From Pinibacter soli (GTDB lineage: Bacteria; Bacteroidota; Bacteroidia; Chitinophagales; Chitinophagaceae): a DNA stretch of 64,000 nucleotides. The stretch spans positions 186,001 to 250,000 of the forward strand of contig NZ_JASBRG010000003.1 in the NCBI RefSeq assembly GCF_029961145.1. Direction: 5' to 3'. The translations under genes and the position numbers were made by a program. Below the pieces are notes generated by a model, which worked only from the letters and a program-made list of their open reading frames with translations, had not been told where the DNA came from and made no database searches. Shown here in pieces: positions 17,022 to 25,941 of the stretch; the stretch's first letter is position 1; the number at the start of each line of letters is the position of its first letter.

Positions 17022-18188
17022 ATGAATAACAAACCTATATACTCTTTACGACAACTTGTACTATACTTCCTAAAACTGGGCACAGTTGGATTCGGCGGCC
17101 CTGTAGCATTGGTTGGATATATGCACAGGGATTTGGTGGAAGACAAAAAATGGATGTCTGAAGATGAATACAAGCAAGGCCTTGCTTTGGCACAACTCGC
17201 TCCGGGACCACTGGCCGCACAATTAAGCATCTACCTCGGCTTTGTTCATTATCGTATTATCGGCGCAACCTTAGCTGGTTTAGCATTTGTTCTCCCATCC
17301 TTTATTATGGTTGTTTTGTTGGGCATTGCCTATAAAATGTATGGCGGCCTTAGTTGGATGCAGGCAGTTTTTTATGGCGTAGGCGCTGCGGTAATTGGCA
17401 TTATAGCAATCAGTTCTTATAAACTTACCACCAAGTCAATTGGCAAGTTTAATGCTCAGTCATTTAGGCAAAACTGGTTGCTCTGGTTGTTTTTTTTGAC
17501 CGGTGCTGTCATCACTTTTGTGACTCAGCGGGAGCAGGTGTTGCTGTTTGTTGCTGCAGGCATTTTGTATATGTTTGTAAAAGCGCCGCCAAAATGGAAT
17601 AGCGTAAAAACAGTGAACAGCCTTGTGTTGCTTCAGGTTGGTTTAGATAGTCATGAAAATTCACTGCTCGCAAAAATAGCTGTGTTCTTTGCTAAAGCGG
17701 GGGCATTTGTATTTGGCAGCGGATTGGCAATTGTGCCATTCTTACATGCGGGTGTGGTCACAGAAAATCACTGGCTTACAGAGCAACAATTTATAGACGC
17801 TGTTGCGGTCGCCATGATCACGCCTGGGCCTGTTGTTATAACAGTGGGATTTATCGGCTATCTCGTTGCCGGTTTTCCGGGCGCTTCAGTGGCGGCATTG
17901 GCAACTTTTTTGCCTTGCTATCTGTTCACTGTTATTCCCGCCCCTTATTTTAAAAAGATATCTGCAAACAAGTCCATCAAAGCATTTGTGGATGGTATCA
18001 CAGCCGCCGTAATTGGAGCTTTGGTTGGCGCGGTAATTGTGATAGCTACAAGAAGTATAACAGACGTTTTCACGGCAGTCATTGCAATTGCAGCTGCTTT
18101 GTCGTTGCTGTATATAAAGAAAATAAAAGAACCCTATATCATTCTGATAAGCGCCGTTGTTGGATTGATCCTAAAGAACCTGCTGTAA
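17022..18188 (+). CDS. chrA: Chromate transporter ChrA, long two-domain form
   Basis: A 388-residue inner membrane protein of the CHR family that exports chromate. Both halves carry the family signature: the N-terminal half has GTVGFGGPVALVGYM and LAQLAPGPLAAQLSIYLG, and the C-terminal half has FVFGSGLAIVPFL and AMITPGPVVITVGFIGY. About ten to twelve hydrophobic segments are visible. The length fits the bidomain form. It sits directly behind the ChrB-domain regulator. Confidence 0.92.
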   Translation: MNNKPIYSLRQLVLYFLKLGTVGFGGPVALVGYMHRDLVEDKKWMSEDEYKQGLALAQLAPGPLAAQLSIYLGFVHYRIIGATLAGLAFVLPSFIMVVLLGIAYKMYGGLSWMQAVFYGVGAAVIGIIAISSYKLTTKSIGKFNAQSFRQNWLLWLFFLTGAVITFVTQREQVLLFVAAGILYMFVKAPPKWNSVKTVNSLVLLQVGLDSHENSLLAKIAVFFAKAGAFVFGSGLAIVPFLHAGVVTENHWLTEQQFIDAVAVAMITPGPVVITVGFIGYLVAGFPGASVAALATFLPCYLFTVIPAPYFKKISANKSIKAFVDGITAAVIGALVGAVIVIATRSITDVFTAVIAIAAALSLLYIKKIKEPYIILISAVVGLILKNLL

Positions 18189-18220
18189 CTAATTCATCTT
18201 TTTTAAATAAAATTTCGACC

Positions 18221-19084
18221 ATGAAAAAGATTATGTTGTCAGCGTTAAGCTTGCTAGCAGCTATTTCCTGCTTCGCACAAATCGATTCTGCCGCACTAAA
18301 TAATGTGTTTGGGAAAAAAGGAACAGTAACGGGAGATGTATATAAAATCTCCTATCCGCGATCCGATCTAAAAGTAACGGTTGATGAATTTCCCGTTGCG
18401 CCGGGGCTTGCATTGGGAAGCTGGATCGGGATCATACAAATGCACGGCCAGGCGATGATGATGGGCGACCTTGTCTTACTTGATTCAGAAGTTCCAAAAG
18501 TGATAACCAAACTGATGGAAGAAAACCTGGAAGTAACAGCCATCCATAATCACCTCATAAATGAAACGCCAGCCGTAAAATATATCCACTATCACGGAGA
18601 GGGAAATGCCGTTGAGCTGGCGCAAAAAATAAAAGCCGTTTTGCAGGTTACCGGAACACCTCTTACTCCTCCCACAGGAACACTAATAACCCCCAAAAGT
18701 CCTGATTGGAGCAAAGTCACCGCAATACTTGGTAATACAGGAAAGCCAACCGGATCATTGCTTCAATACACATTTCCGCGCAAAGAAAAGACAATGGAAA
18801 GTGGCATGGAAATGCCTCCCGCAATGGGTATGGCAACAGCCATTAATTTTCAAATGAACGGCACCAGTGTCGCAATAACAGGTGACTTTGTATTGCTGGC
18901 AGATGAAGTAACTCCTGTTGTAAAAGCCCTCACAGAAAATGGCATTATGCCCACCGCTATTCACAGCCATATGCTGCACGATGAACCTCGCTTATTCATG
19001 ATGCATTTTTGGGCCGTTGGCGATCCTGAAAAACTTGCGAAAGGGTTGAAGGAAGCGTTGAGTAAAACGAATGCTAAGATGTAG
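18221..19084 (+). CDS. Secreted DUF1259 protein with two repeats
   Basis: A 287-residue exported protein (signal peptide ending CFAQ). It contains two similar DUF1259 halves: the first has HGQAMMMGDLVLLDSEVPKV, TAIHNHLINETP and YIHYHGEG; the second has ITGDFVLLADEVTPVV, TAIHSHMLHDEPR and MMHFWAVG. The conserved HNH/HSH histidines suggest metal binding. DUF1259 has no established function. It begins 32 bases after chrA, which ties it to the same cluster. Confidence 0.88.
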   Translation: MKKIMLSALSLLAAISCFAQIDSAALNNVFGKKGTVTGDVYKISYPRSDLKVTVDEFPVAPGLALGSWIGIIQMHGQAMMMGDLVLLDSEVPKVITKLMEENLEVTAIHNHLINETPAVKYIHYHGEGNAVELAQKIKAVLQVTGTPLTPPTGTLITPKSPDWSKVTAILGNTGKPTGSLLQYTFPRKEKTMESGMEMPPAMGMATAINFQMNGTSVAITGDFVLLADEVTPVVKALTENGIMPTAIHSHMLHDEPRLFMMHFWAVGDPEKLAKGLKEALSKTNAKM

Positions 19085-19217
19085 ATTTTCAATTAAGAAT
19101 TAAGAATTAAATTCTTTCTGTGGGGCATTTATATCAATGGAAACTGTAACAATAAGTACATTTTGTCTGTAGGACATTATCTTTCACCATGGCCCATTAT
19201 TTGACATAAATCAACAA

Positions 19218-19577
19218 CTAATAAGCCTGAATTAAAACCTCTGCCGGTATGTGCAGCGTTTCAGTCAACTTTCTGATCATTGATAGACTTAACTTGCGCT
19301 TCCCTGACAAAACTTCGGATTTCCTGGAACGGTATCCCAAAATTTCGGAAAGCTGAGCTTCTGACATGTTCATTTGTTCCAAACGGAATTTAATAGCCTC
19401 AATTGGGTTTGGCTTGGCAATGCGGTAATGTTCGTTCTCATACTCCTTGATCAAAATCGAAAGAATTTCCAATTCGTCTGATTCTTTGGAGTTCGGTTTT
19501 ATGTTTTTTTGCATCAGCATATAAACACGCTCTAAAGCGTCTTCATATTGCTCGTCACTTTTTATTGGCTTTAACAT
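19218..19577 (-). CDS. higA: HigA-type antitoxin with XRE-family HTH
   Basis: A 119-residue antitoxin. The C-terminal half is a Cro/CI-type helix-turn-helix (MSEAQLSEILGYRSRKSEVLSG, then KLSLSMIRKLTETLHIPAEVLI) and the N-terminal half (EYENEHYRI, PNPIEAIKFRLEQM) matches the HigA family that pairs with HigB_toxin proteins. Its start overlaps the toxin 3' end by 23 bases. It should bind HigB and repress the operon. Confidence 0.92.
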   Translation of the reverse strand: MLKPIKSDEQYEDALERVYMLMQKNIKPNSKESDELEILSILIKEYENEHYRIAKPNPIEAIKFRLEQMNMSEAQLSEILGYRSRKSEVLSGKRKLSLSMIRKLTETLHIPAEVLIQAY

Positions 19578-19872
19578 AGCTTACTTTTTTAGCGTCTATT
19601 TTATCATATTGTTTGTGAGTACCGAACCAAACAATGAAAACTATTTTGAGGCGGAACTCAATATCTACTATCAAGCGGTAAGAATTCCCATGATTATTGA
19701 ATACTACTCTTTTATCTGTCAAAACAGACGCGTTCCCATATTGAGTCTTTAATTCATTAGGATTCGCCCACTTTGCCTCTTCTACTTCTTCATACCATGA
19801 TAATAGTCCTTGTTCCGCTTGCGGGAATTTTTGACAACCCTCTTTTAAGGTTTTTACGGCAATAACCCTCAT
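19555..19872 (-). CDS. higB: HigB-type mRNA interferase toxin
   Basis: A 105-residue RelE-superfamily toxin of the HigB_toxin type, expected to cut mRNA at the ribosome. Family landmarks are MRVIAVKTLKEG at the start, WYEEVEEAKWANPNELKTQYG, VVFNNHGNSYRLI and IVWFGTHKQYDKI. The ATG at 19872 is preferred to a TTG at 19878, because the TTG falls inside the -7 box. Toxin-first order is the normal higBA arrangement. Confidence 0.93.
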   Translation of the reverse strand: MRVIAVKTLKEGCQKFPQAEQGLLSWYEEVEEAKWANPNELKTQYGNASVLTDKRVVFNNHGNSYRLIVDIEFRLKIVFIVWFGTHKQYDKIDAKKVSYVKANKK

Positions 19873-19875
19873 TTG

Positions 19876-19906
19876 CAAATATACGAAATGTTACCAAATT
19901 GGTAAC
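19876..19906 (-). promoter_or_regulatory. higBA promoter and palindromic operator
   Basis: GTTACCAAATTGGTAAC (19890-19906) is a perfect palindrome with 8-base arms around one base, a likely HigA operator. On the minus strand it is followed by TATATTTG (19883-19876), an exact TAnnTTTG -7 box. The box ends three bases before the higB ATG, so a leaderless or very short-leader mRNA is expected, with the operator covering the promoter spacer. Confidence 0.75.
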
Positions 19907-20050
19907 GTTCTTTTTTAGACTTTTAAAAAATGAATTTTCGGATCAAATCAGAAGTTGTTGGTCATTAGGTGTGTTACGGGATTGAAGGCCTCAAAATAAA
20001 TTATTATGTTTGAATGCAAATCAGAGCCAAAATAAAAAACGGATGGCTAG

Positions 20051-20524
20051 GTTGTAGGTCTGTATGCTATCTACGCTGGTGCTGTTGTTATCCGTAATAA
20101 TTTTTATGTCTTATATATAATATATACAAACATTACACGAGAAGATTTTAATCACTTACATGAGCGTATAGCAATGTGTAGGGAGGCATTTGAAAATATT
20201 TTATCGGCCCATAACTATAAAATTTCAAAAGAGAGTGATTTAGCTGATATTCTGGGTTTGGATTTTATTAGTAAAGATGGCCGTTATGGCGGTAATGTTG
20301 GGTTTTTGTTCGAGGACGATTTGAATAAGCACACTTTCACATTCTACGTCACAAAATCGTTCGATGAAAATAATCAGAGACATTTTAAAAGGATAAATAT
20401 CGCAGAGCACGTGGAGTTAGATTTTATCGAAAACAACTATAGCAGTTTATTGAGCGATTCTTTAAAGGTCTATGGCTCATTGAAAGACGAGGATTTGGAT
20501 ACCATAATTAAATTGCAATTTTAG
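20051..20524 (+). pseudogene. Unrecognised gene with an apparently missing 5' end
   Basis: The first ATG in this frame is at 20174 and gives 116 residues (MCREAFENIL ... DTIIKLQF). The frame is open without a stop back to 20051, and the residues just before the ATG (ITREDFNHLHERIA) look like ordinary soluble protein, but no ATG, GTG or TTG start lies in that extension. The gene may be a 5'-truncated remnant or use a non-standard start. The product is unknown. It lies in a gene-poor stretch next to higBA. Confidence 0.5.
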
Positions 20525-20929
20525 AGTCCGCCTTGTTGGTCGCGGTGCTATCGCCAAACATCATTTACATTCTTTCATAAAATCCCTCTGGAAGAATTCT
20601 GGTTCCTTGTTCCACAAAATCTTCCGCCTAAATGTAAAATTTACCGGAGCTGTTATTCTATCAGGACAGCTCGGGATGGTTAAAACCCTTCGTATCCTAA
20701 CTTTAAGGGTTACGAAATGATTAAAATTGATGTCGTATGAAAAATGAAATATCCTCTGTTCCTGTTTTGCTTTTATTAAAAACTGTGCAGCCGACAACCG
20801 AAGCGCAAAGTTTTCTTTTACTATTGAATGTTTGCAATAGAATGAGCAAATAGAAATCACCACAAGACTATTACTGTCTTACGCATCTTCATACCATACC
20901 CATAACAACGATTGACCCTCAACAGCCAT
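20525..20929. other. Gene-poor spacer
   Basis: About 400 bases without a convincing gene. A 100-codon minus-strand frame (20863-20561) has no recognisable features and irregular composition. A 38-codon plus-strand frame starting at 20739 has a hydrophobic N-terminus but no further support. It may be decayed sequence between the toxin-antitoxin region and the pectin genes. Confidence 0.5.
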
Positions 20930-21724
20930 ATGTTTGCCAAAAGAATACTACTTATTTCTTTCTACATACTCTTTGCTTATGCCATTGGCACAGCACAGAT
21001 CATCCATAAAAAAATCCCCGACAAGCTTGTTGTACTCACGTTTGATGATGCGGCGAAAAGTCACTTCAATTACGTCGCGCCGATATTGAAGAAATATGGT
21101 TTTGGCGCCAGTTTCTTTGTTTGTGAATTTCCTCCCGATTTTACAGATACAACCAAATACATGAACTGGGAGCAAATACAGGCTTTATCGGTCATGGGTT
21201 TTGAACTAGGCAATCATACCCGCACGCACAAGCATGTGAACAAAATGCAGGATGCGGAAGTAAATGAACAACTTGGTTACATTGAAAGCAAATGTGACTC
21301 TTTGAATATTCCGAAACTTGTAAGTTTCGCCTATCCCGGCTATGACACTCGTGCGGCGACATTAAAGATTTTAAAAGATCGCGACTATCTGTTTGCACGG
21401 GCAGGTGGAGGCCGTGTGTATGATCCGCTGAAAGATCATCCTTACCTCATTCCAAGTTTTAGTACGAGTGGCACTGATCAGCAAAAAGTGATCGACGCAA
21501 TTAAACTTGCAAAGGATGGAAAGGTCGTAGTGCTGACCATTCATGGCGTTCCGGACTATGCGCATGATTGGGTAACAACGCCACCTGAATTGTTTGAGGT
21601 GTACATGAAATACCTCCACAATCATCATTACAAAGTAATTGCATTAAAAGATCTTTCAAAATATATCAACATACAGCAGGCGCTCGATACCATCAAGCCT
21701 GACTGGTCCCTTAAAACAAAATAA
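20930..21724 (+). CDS. Polysaccharide deacetylase (NodB homology domain)
   Basis: A 264-residue exported protein; the ATG at 20930 begins a signal peptide ending GTAQ. The NodB metal site is complete: TFDDA (Asp39-Asp40) and NHTRTHKH (His96 and His100). The motif 3 region is FAYPGYDTR and a late ILTIHG-type motif appears as VVLTIHGVP. CE4-like enzymes remove acetyl groups from glycans. Its place nine bases before the oligogalacturonide lyase gene suggests acetylated pectin or another plant glycan, but peptidoglycan or chitin-type substrates are also possible. Confidence 0.87.
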   Translation: MFAKRILLISFYILFAYAIGTAQIIHKKIPDKLVVLTFDDAAKSHFNYVAPILKKYGFGASFFVCEFPPDFTDTTKYMNWEQIQALSVMGFELGNHTRTHKHVNKMQDAEVNEQLGYIESKCDSLNIPKLVSFAYPGYDTRAATLKILKDRDYLFARAGGGRVYDPLKDHPYLIPSFSTSGTDQQKVIDAIKLAKDGKVVVLTIHGVPDYAHDWVTTPPELFEVYMKYLHNHHYKVIALKDLSKYINIQQALDTIKPDWSLKTK

Positions 21725-21732
21725 CAACAACC

Positions 21733-22938
21733 ATGAAAGCAATAAAATTACTCACCGCGACAGCAATAGCTGCGTCTTTGTTGAGCGTCGAGAACGCAAC
21801 GGCACAACAACTGATGGAAACCGGGGGCAAGGAAATGCCCGATGAATGGATCGATAAAGACACCCATCATAAAGTAGTTAAAATTGCAAGAACAGAAGGC
21901 TCCAACAGCAGTTTTTATTTTCATAACAATCCGTTTATTGGAAATAAAATGGTGTACTATAACAGTGGCCGCGGCGGGCGCCAGGCGTATACCGTTGATT
22001 TAAAAACATTGCAAACGGATAAGATCACCAGTCAGGGTGGCAGAATCAACGGAGAGATAGCAGGCGCGAAAACCGGCAACATTTATTATCAGACCGGTGA
22101 CAGCGTTTATGCTACCAACACCAAGACGAAGCAAACGAAATTACTGTTTGTTTTTCCCGCGGATTTCAAAGCAAGCATCACGACTGTCAATGCAGATGAA
22201 ACACTGCTCGGTGGCGCATGGGCGACTGACGAAGAAAAAGAGATCAGTAAAAAATATCCTGAAAAGCACGATTATTTCAATCGCATCTACGAATCAAAAT
22301 TGAAAAGAACTTTGTTTGTGATCGATATTAAGAAGGGCGAATTGACAAAAGTTTTTTCAGACACTGCATGGTTGAATCACGTACAGTTTTCTCCGAAGGA
22401 ACCGTCACTACTGATGTTCTGCCACGAAGGCCCGTGGCACAAAGTTGATAGGATATGGACAATCAATGTAAATACAAAAGAAGTTAAGCTTATTCACAAA
22501 CGCACGATGGATATGGAAATAGCTGGACACGAATGGTTTCAGCCCGATGGAAAAATCATTTGGTACGACTTGCAAATGCCGCGCAGTGAAAACTTTTTTG
22601 TGGGTGGCACAAATGTAAAAACAGGTGAAGAGCAGAAGTATAGATTGACACGTGACGAGTGGAGCATTCATTTTACCATATCACATGATCAGCAATTGTT
22701 TGCCGGTGACGGCGGTAATGACACCCAGGTAGCCAAAGCTAAAGACGGCATGTGGATATATCTGTTTACACCAGAAGGTGATCATTTTAAATCTACGCGT
22801 TTGGTAAACATGAAAAATCACGATTACAAACTGGAACCCAACGTACATTTTTCACCTGACAATAAATGGATTATTTTCCGTGCAAATTTCGAAGGCAAAC
22901 AAAATGTGTATGCCGTAGAAATTGCAGAGACAAAATAG
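21733..22938 (+). CDS. Oligogalacturonide lyase-like beta-propeller (PL22-type)
   Basis: A 401-residue protein with a signal peptide (NATAQQ), so periplasmic or surface exposed. It looks like a seven-bladed propeller lyase of the oligogalacturonate lyase type: DEWIDKDTHHKVVKI, FYFHNNPF, LNHVQFSP, MEIAGHEWFQPDGKIIWYD and EPNVHFSPDNKWIIF. Family members cleave unsaturated or saturated digalacturonate to monomers. The metal-site region reads EPNVHF here, which is not the expected Gln/His-rich form, so activity is less certain than fold. It overlaps the longest reading of the next frame but ends 52 bases before the real start. Confidence 0.7.
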   Translation: MKAIKLLTATAIAASLLSVENATAQQLMETGGKEMPDEWIDKDTHHKVVKIARTEGSNSSFYFHNNPFIGNKMVYYNSGRGGRQAYTVDLKTLQTDKITSQGGRINGEIAGAKTGNIYYQTGDSVYATNTKTKQTKLLFVFPADFKASITTVNADETLLGGAWATDEEKEISKKYPEKHDYFNRIYESKLKRTLFVIDIKKGELTKVFSDTAWLNHVQFSPKEPSLLMFCHEGPWHKVDRIWTINVNTKEVKLIHKRTMDMEIAGHEWFQPDGKIIWYDLQMPRSENFFVGGTNVKTGEEQKYRLTRDEWSIHFTISHDQQLFAGDGGNDTQVAKAKDGMWIYLFTPEGDHFKSTRLVNMKNHDYKLEPNVHFSPDNKWIIFRANFEGKQNVYAVEIAETK

Positions 22939-22990
22939 TTTTGAGAAATTAGACCCTAAAAAATATTACAACAACCAGACAGCCAAAACA

Positions 22991-25831
22991 ATGAACAATC
23001 TATTCAGATCCCTTTGTGTAGCAGGAATGCTTTGTACAGCAGGCATTGCGGACGCGCAAATAAACTGGCCTGCAATAACACAAACAAACAAACCATGGAC
23101 AAGATGGTGGTGGGAGGGCAGCGCAGTAAACAAGGCTGACCTTACAACCGTGATGCAGCAATATGCAAAAGCGGGATTGGGCGGACTTGAAATAGTGCCT
23201 ATCTATGGCGTGAAGGGAACGGAAAAGCAATGGCTGAACTTCTTAAGTCCTGAATGGATGCAGATGCTTGATCACACACTTGGTGAAGGAAAGAGATTGA
23301 ATCTTGGAATAGACATGGCAAACGGCACTGGTTGGCCTTTTGGCGGTCCGTGGATACATGAAGACAACGCCGCAAAAACGATCAACTACAAAACCTATAC
23401 ACTTGCAGAAGGACAGAAGCTCCAGGAGAAAATTGTTTTTCAACAAGAGACTTTGCTGCGTTTTGCCGGACAGGAAAGAGTGAAAATAGAAGAGGTAAAA
23501 AATCCGGTGTACAGCAATAAGAATTTGCAGTCGCTGGCACTTGATCAGATAAAATATCCCGGCAGCTTTCCTGCGACGCTCGTAATGGCTTACAGCAATG
23601 ACGGACAACAAATCAATCTTACAGATAAAGTAAGTGCAGCAGGCGATTTGAACTGGACAGCACCAAAAGGTTCATGGACGGTTTACGCGTTGTTTCAATC
23701 GCTGCATGGCAAAATGGTAGAACGTGCGGCGCCGGGTGGCGAAGGGTACGCGATGGATCACTTTTCTCTCAAAGCAATCGATCATTACCTTGGCAAATTT
23801 GATGAGTCATTCAAAGGGCATGATCTTTCTTCTTTGCGTGCTTTCTTCAACGACTCGTATGAGGTGGATGATGCAACAGGGCAGGCAAGCTGGACACCTG
23901 ATTTTCTCAATGAGTTTCAAAAGAGAAGAGGGTATGATTTGAGAAACTATCTTCCTGCATTGTTTGGTAAAGACAAAGAAGAACTTAACAGCAGAGTTAT
24001 CTATGATTACAGGCTAACAATCAATGATTTGATCTACGAAAATTATACAAAAGCATGGCATACATGGAGCGCACAGAAGGGCAAACTCGTGCGTAACCAG
24101 GCACACGGCTCACCGGCAAACATTTTGGATCTCTACGGAGCCATCGATATTCCTGAAACAGAAGGAACAGAGTTGTTGCGATTCAAAGTAGCTTCCTCAG
24201 CAGGCAATGTGACCGGCAAGCAGTTGATCTCTTCTGAATCTGCGACCTGGCTCGACGAACATTTTGTATCTACTTTAGGCGATGTAAAACAAGCAGTAGA
24301 CAATTATTTTGTCGGCGGAATCAACCACGTGTTTTATCATGGGTTAAATTATTCTCCTGCAAAAGCTCCATTTCCCGGATGGTTGTTTTATGCCTCAGTG
24401 CATTTCCAACCGGCAAATCCTTTCTGGAATGATTTTTCAACCCTCAACAACTATATCGCACATTGCCAGTCGTTCCTGCAAAACAGTACACCAGACAATG
24501 ATGTATTGTTGTACTATCCGTTTACTGACATCATTTCAAAAACAGGTGGCGCACTGCTAAAACATTTCGATGCGATTGACAAAGAGTTCAAAGGCACTGG
24601 ATTTAAAGAGAACGCAGAAATTATGAGCGATCACGGATATGCGTTCGATTATATTTCCGACAAGCAATTGATGAACGTAAAAAATGAGGGAAATGAATTG
24701 CTAACAGGCAAATCAAAATACAAGACGATCGTTTTGCCAAACAATAAACTGATTCCTTTGGAGACATGGCAACAGCTCATGAAGCTTGCTTCACAAGGCG
24801 CTACGATCCTTGTGTACAAAGGACTTCCGGAGGATGTGCCGGGTATGGAAAAACTCGCAGAAAGACAAACTGCTTACAAGCAATCCATCGCTTCATTGCA
24901 TTTTACAAATGACGGTAATTTACAAAAAGCAAACTTGGGCAACGGGCAGTTTGTTATAGGTAATGATATATTGAAATTGCTTGACTATGCACATATCCGG
25001 AAGGAAACGTTGGCACATGACAGCCTTACGTATATCAGGAAGAAGAATGAAAATGGCGGTATTTATTTCATAGCCAACAAAGCAGCATCAGCTTATGGAG
25101 GCTGGATAAATCTCGCAACGAATGCAAGCTCTGCTATTATCTACCACCCAATGACTGAGAAAGCAGGAATAGCCAAAACAAAACAAAATGCAGATGGCTC
25201 GCTTAGTGTTTATGTGCAAATGAAAAAAGGGGAAAGTCTCTTGCTGCAAACTGCATCAAAAACATTAACGGGAAAGTCTTATGAATATTTGAAACCCGCT
25301 GGCGAATCAGTTGTGATCAGTGGTTCATGGAAATTGCATTTTGAAGAAGGTGGTCCTGTGTTACCAAAAGATGTGGTGATGCAACAATTGCAATCATGGA
25401 CAAATCTTCCCGGAGAAGAAGTGAAAAAGTTTTCGGGCACAGCATCTTACACTACGAGTTTTGCAAAGCCAAAAGGCGGAGCGGAAAAATGGCTGCTCGA
25501 TCTGGGTGATGTACGTGACAATGCAGAAGTGTTTTTGAATGGTAAAAAAATCGCGACACTCATCGGGCCGGTGTTTACTGTAGTGGTTGATGCAAGCACA
25601 TTGCTACAAAACAATACGTTGCTCATAAAAGTTGCCAATACCATGGCCAACAGGGTCATTGACATGGAGAAAAATCATGAAAATTATAAAGTGTTTTACA
25701 ACATCAATTTCCCTGCGAGAAAGCCTGCCAATAAGGGCGCTGACGGATTGTTTACCGCTGAAAACTGGAGTCCGCTTCCATCAGGATTGTTAAGCAGCGT
25801 AACGCTGACGCCAATGACATTTATCAAGTAG
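22991..25831 (+). CDS. GH106-type alpha-L-rhamnosidase
   Basis: A 946-residue exported enzyme, with the start at the ATG at 22991 (signal peptide ending ADAQ). The N-terminal KPWTRWWWEGSAVNKADL and GLGGLEIVPIYG are typical of the GH106 family, as is the DMANGTGWPFGGPWI segment. The C-terminal 200 residues form beta-sandwich domains (WLLDLGDVRDNAEVFLNGK). These enzymes release rhamnose from rhamnogalacturonan or its side chains. The stop codon TAG lies inside a palindromic repeat. Confidence 0.88.
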   Translation: MNNLFRSLCVAGMLCTAGIADAQINWPAITQTNKPWTRWWWEGSAVNKADLTTVMQQYAKAGLGGLEIVPIYGVKGTEKQWLNFLSPEWMQMLDHTLGEGKRLNLGIDMANGTGWPFGGPWIHEDNAAKTINYKTYTLAEGQKLQEKIVFQQETLLRFAGQERVKIEEVKNPVYSNKNLQSLALDQIKYPGSFPATLVMAYSNDGQQINLTDKVSAAGDLNWTAPKGSWTVYALFQSLHGKMVERAAPGGEGYAMDHFSLKAIDHYLGKFDESFKGHDLSSLRAFFNDSYEVDDATGQASWTPDFLNEFQKRRGYDLRNYLPALFGKDKEELNSRVIYDYRLTINDLIYENYTKAWHTWSAQKGKLVRNQAHGSPANILDLYGAIDIPETEGTELLRFKVASSAGNVTGKQLISSESATWLDEHFVSTLGDVKQAVDNYFVGGINHVFYHGLNYSPAKAPFPGWLFYASVHFQPANPFWNDFSTLNNYIAHCQSFLQNSTPDNDVLLYYPFTDIISKTGGALLKHFDAIDKEFKGTGFKENAEIMSDHGYAFDYISDKQLMNVKNEGNELLTGKSKYKTIVLPNNKLIPLETWQQLMKLASQGATILVYKGLPEDVPGMEKLAERQTAYKQSIASLHFTNDGNLQKANLGNGQFVIGNDILKLLDYAHIRKETLAHDSLTYIRKKNENGGIYFIANKAASAYGGWINLATNASSAIIYHPMTEKAGIAKTKQNADGSLSVYVQMKKGESLLLQTASKTLTGKSYEYLKPAGESVVISGSWKLHFEEGGPVLPKDVVMQQLQSWTNLPGEEVKKFSGTASYTTSFAKPKGGAEKWLLDLGDVRDNAEVFLNGKKIATLIGPVFTVVVDASTLLQNNTLLIKVANTMANRVIDMEKNHENYKVFYNINFPARKPANKGADGLFTAENWSPLPSGLLSSVTLTPMTFIK

Positions 25832-25923
25832 AGACAAGGCACTGCCTTGTCTTGATTTTGAATCATACTGCGCAATACGGACAAGGCAATGCAATGCAAG
25901 ACAAGGCAGTGCCTTGTCTCTAC
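25828..25923. repeat. Palindromic repeat, family E, overlapping the GH106 stop
   Basis: A 27-base left arm (25828-25854, GTAGAGACAAGGCACTGCC...) is the exact reverse complement of the right arm (25897-25923, ending GCCTTGTCTCTAC). Each arm is itself nearly palindromic around GACAAGGCA/TGCCTTGTC. The middle also contains GACAAGGCAATGC. It fills most of the GH106-DUF4450 spacer and provides the stop codon of the GH106 gene (25829-25831). Confidence 0.9.
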
Positions 25924-25941
25924 CGAACACAACACTACTTC

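Noticed and set aside
20561-20863. Minus-strand frame of 100 codons in the gene-poor spacer
   Set aside because: No recognisable domain, no typical composition, and no promoter. Kept only as part of the spacer description.
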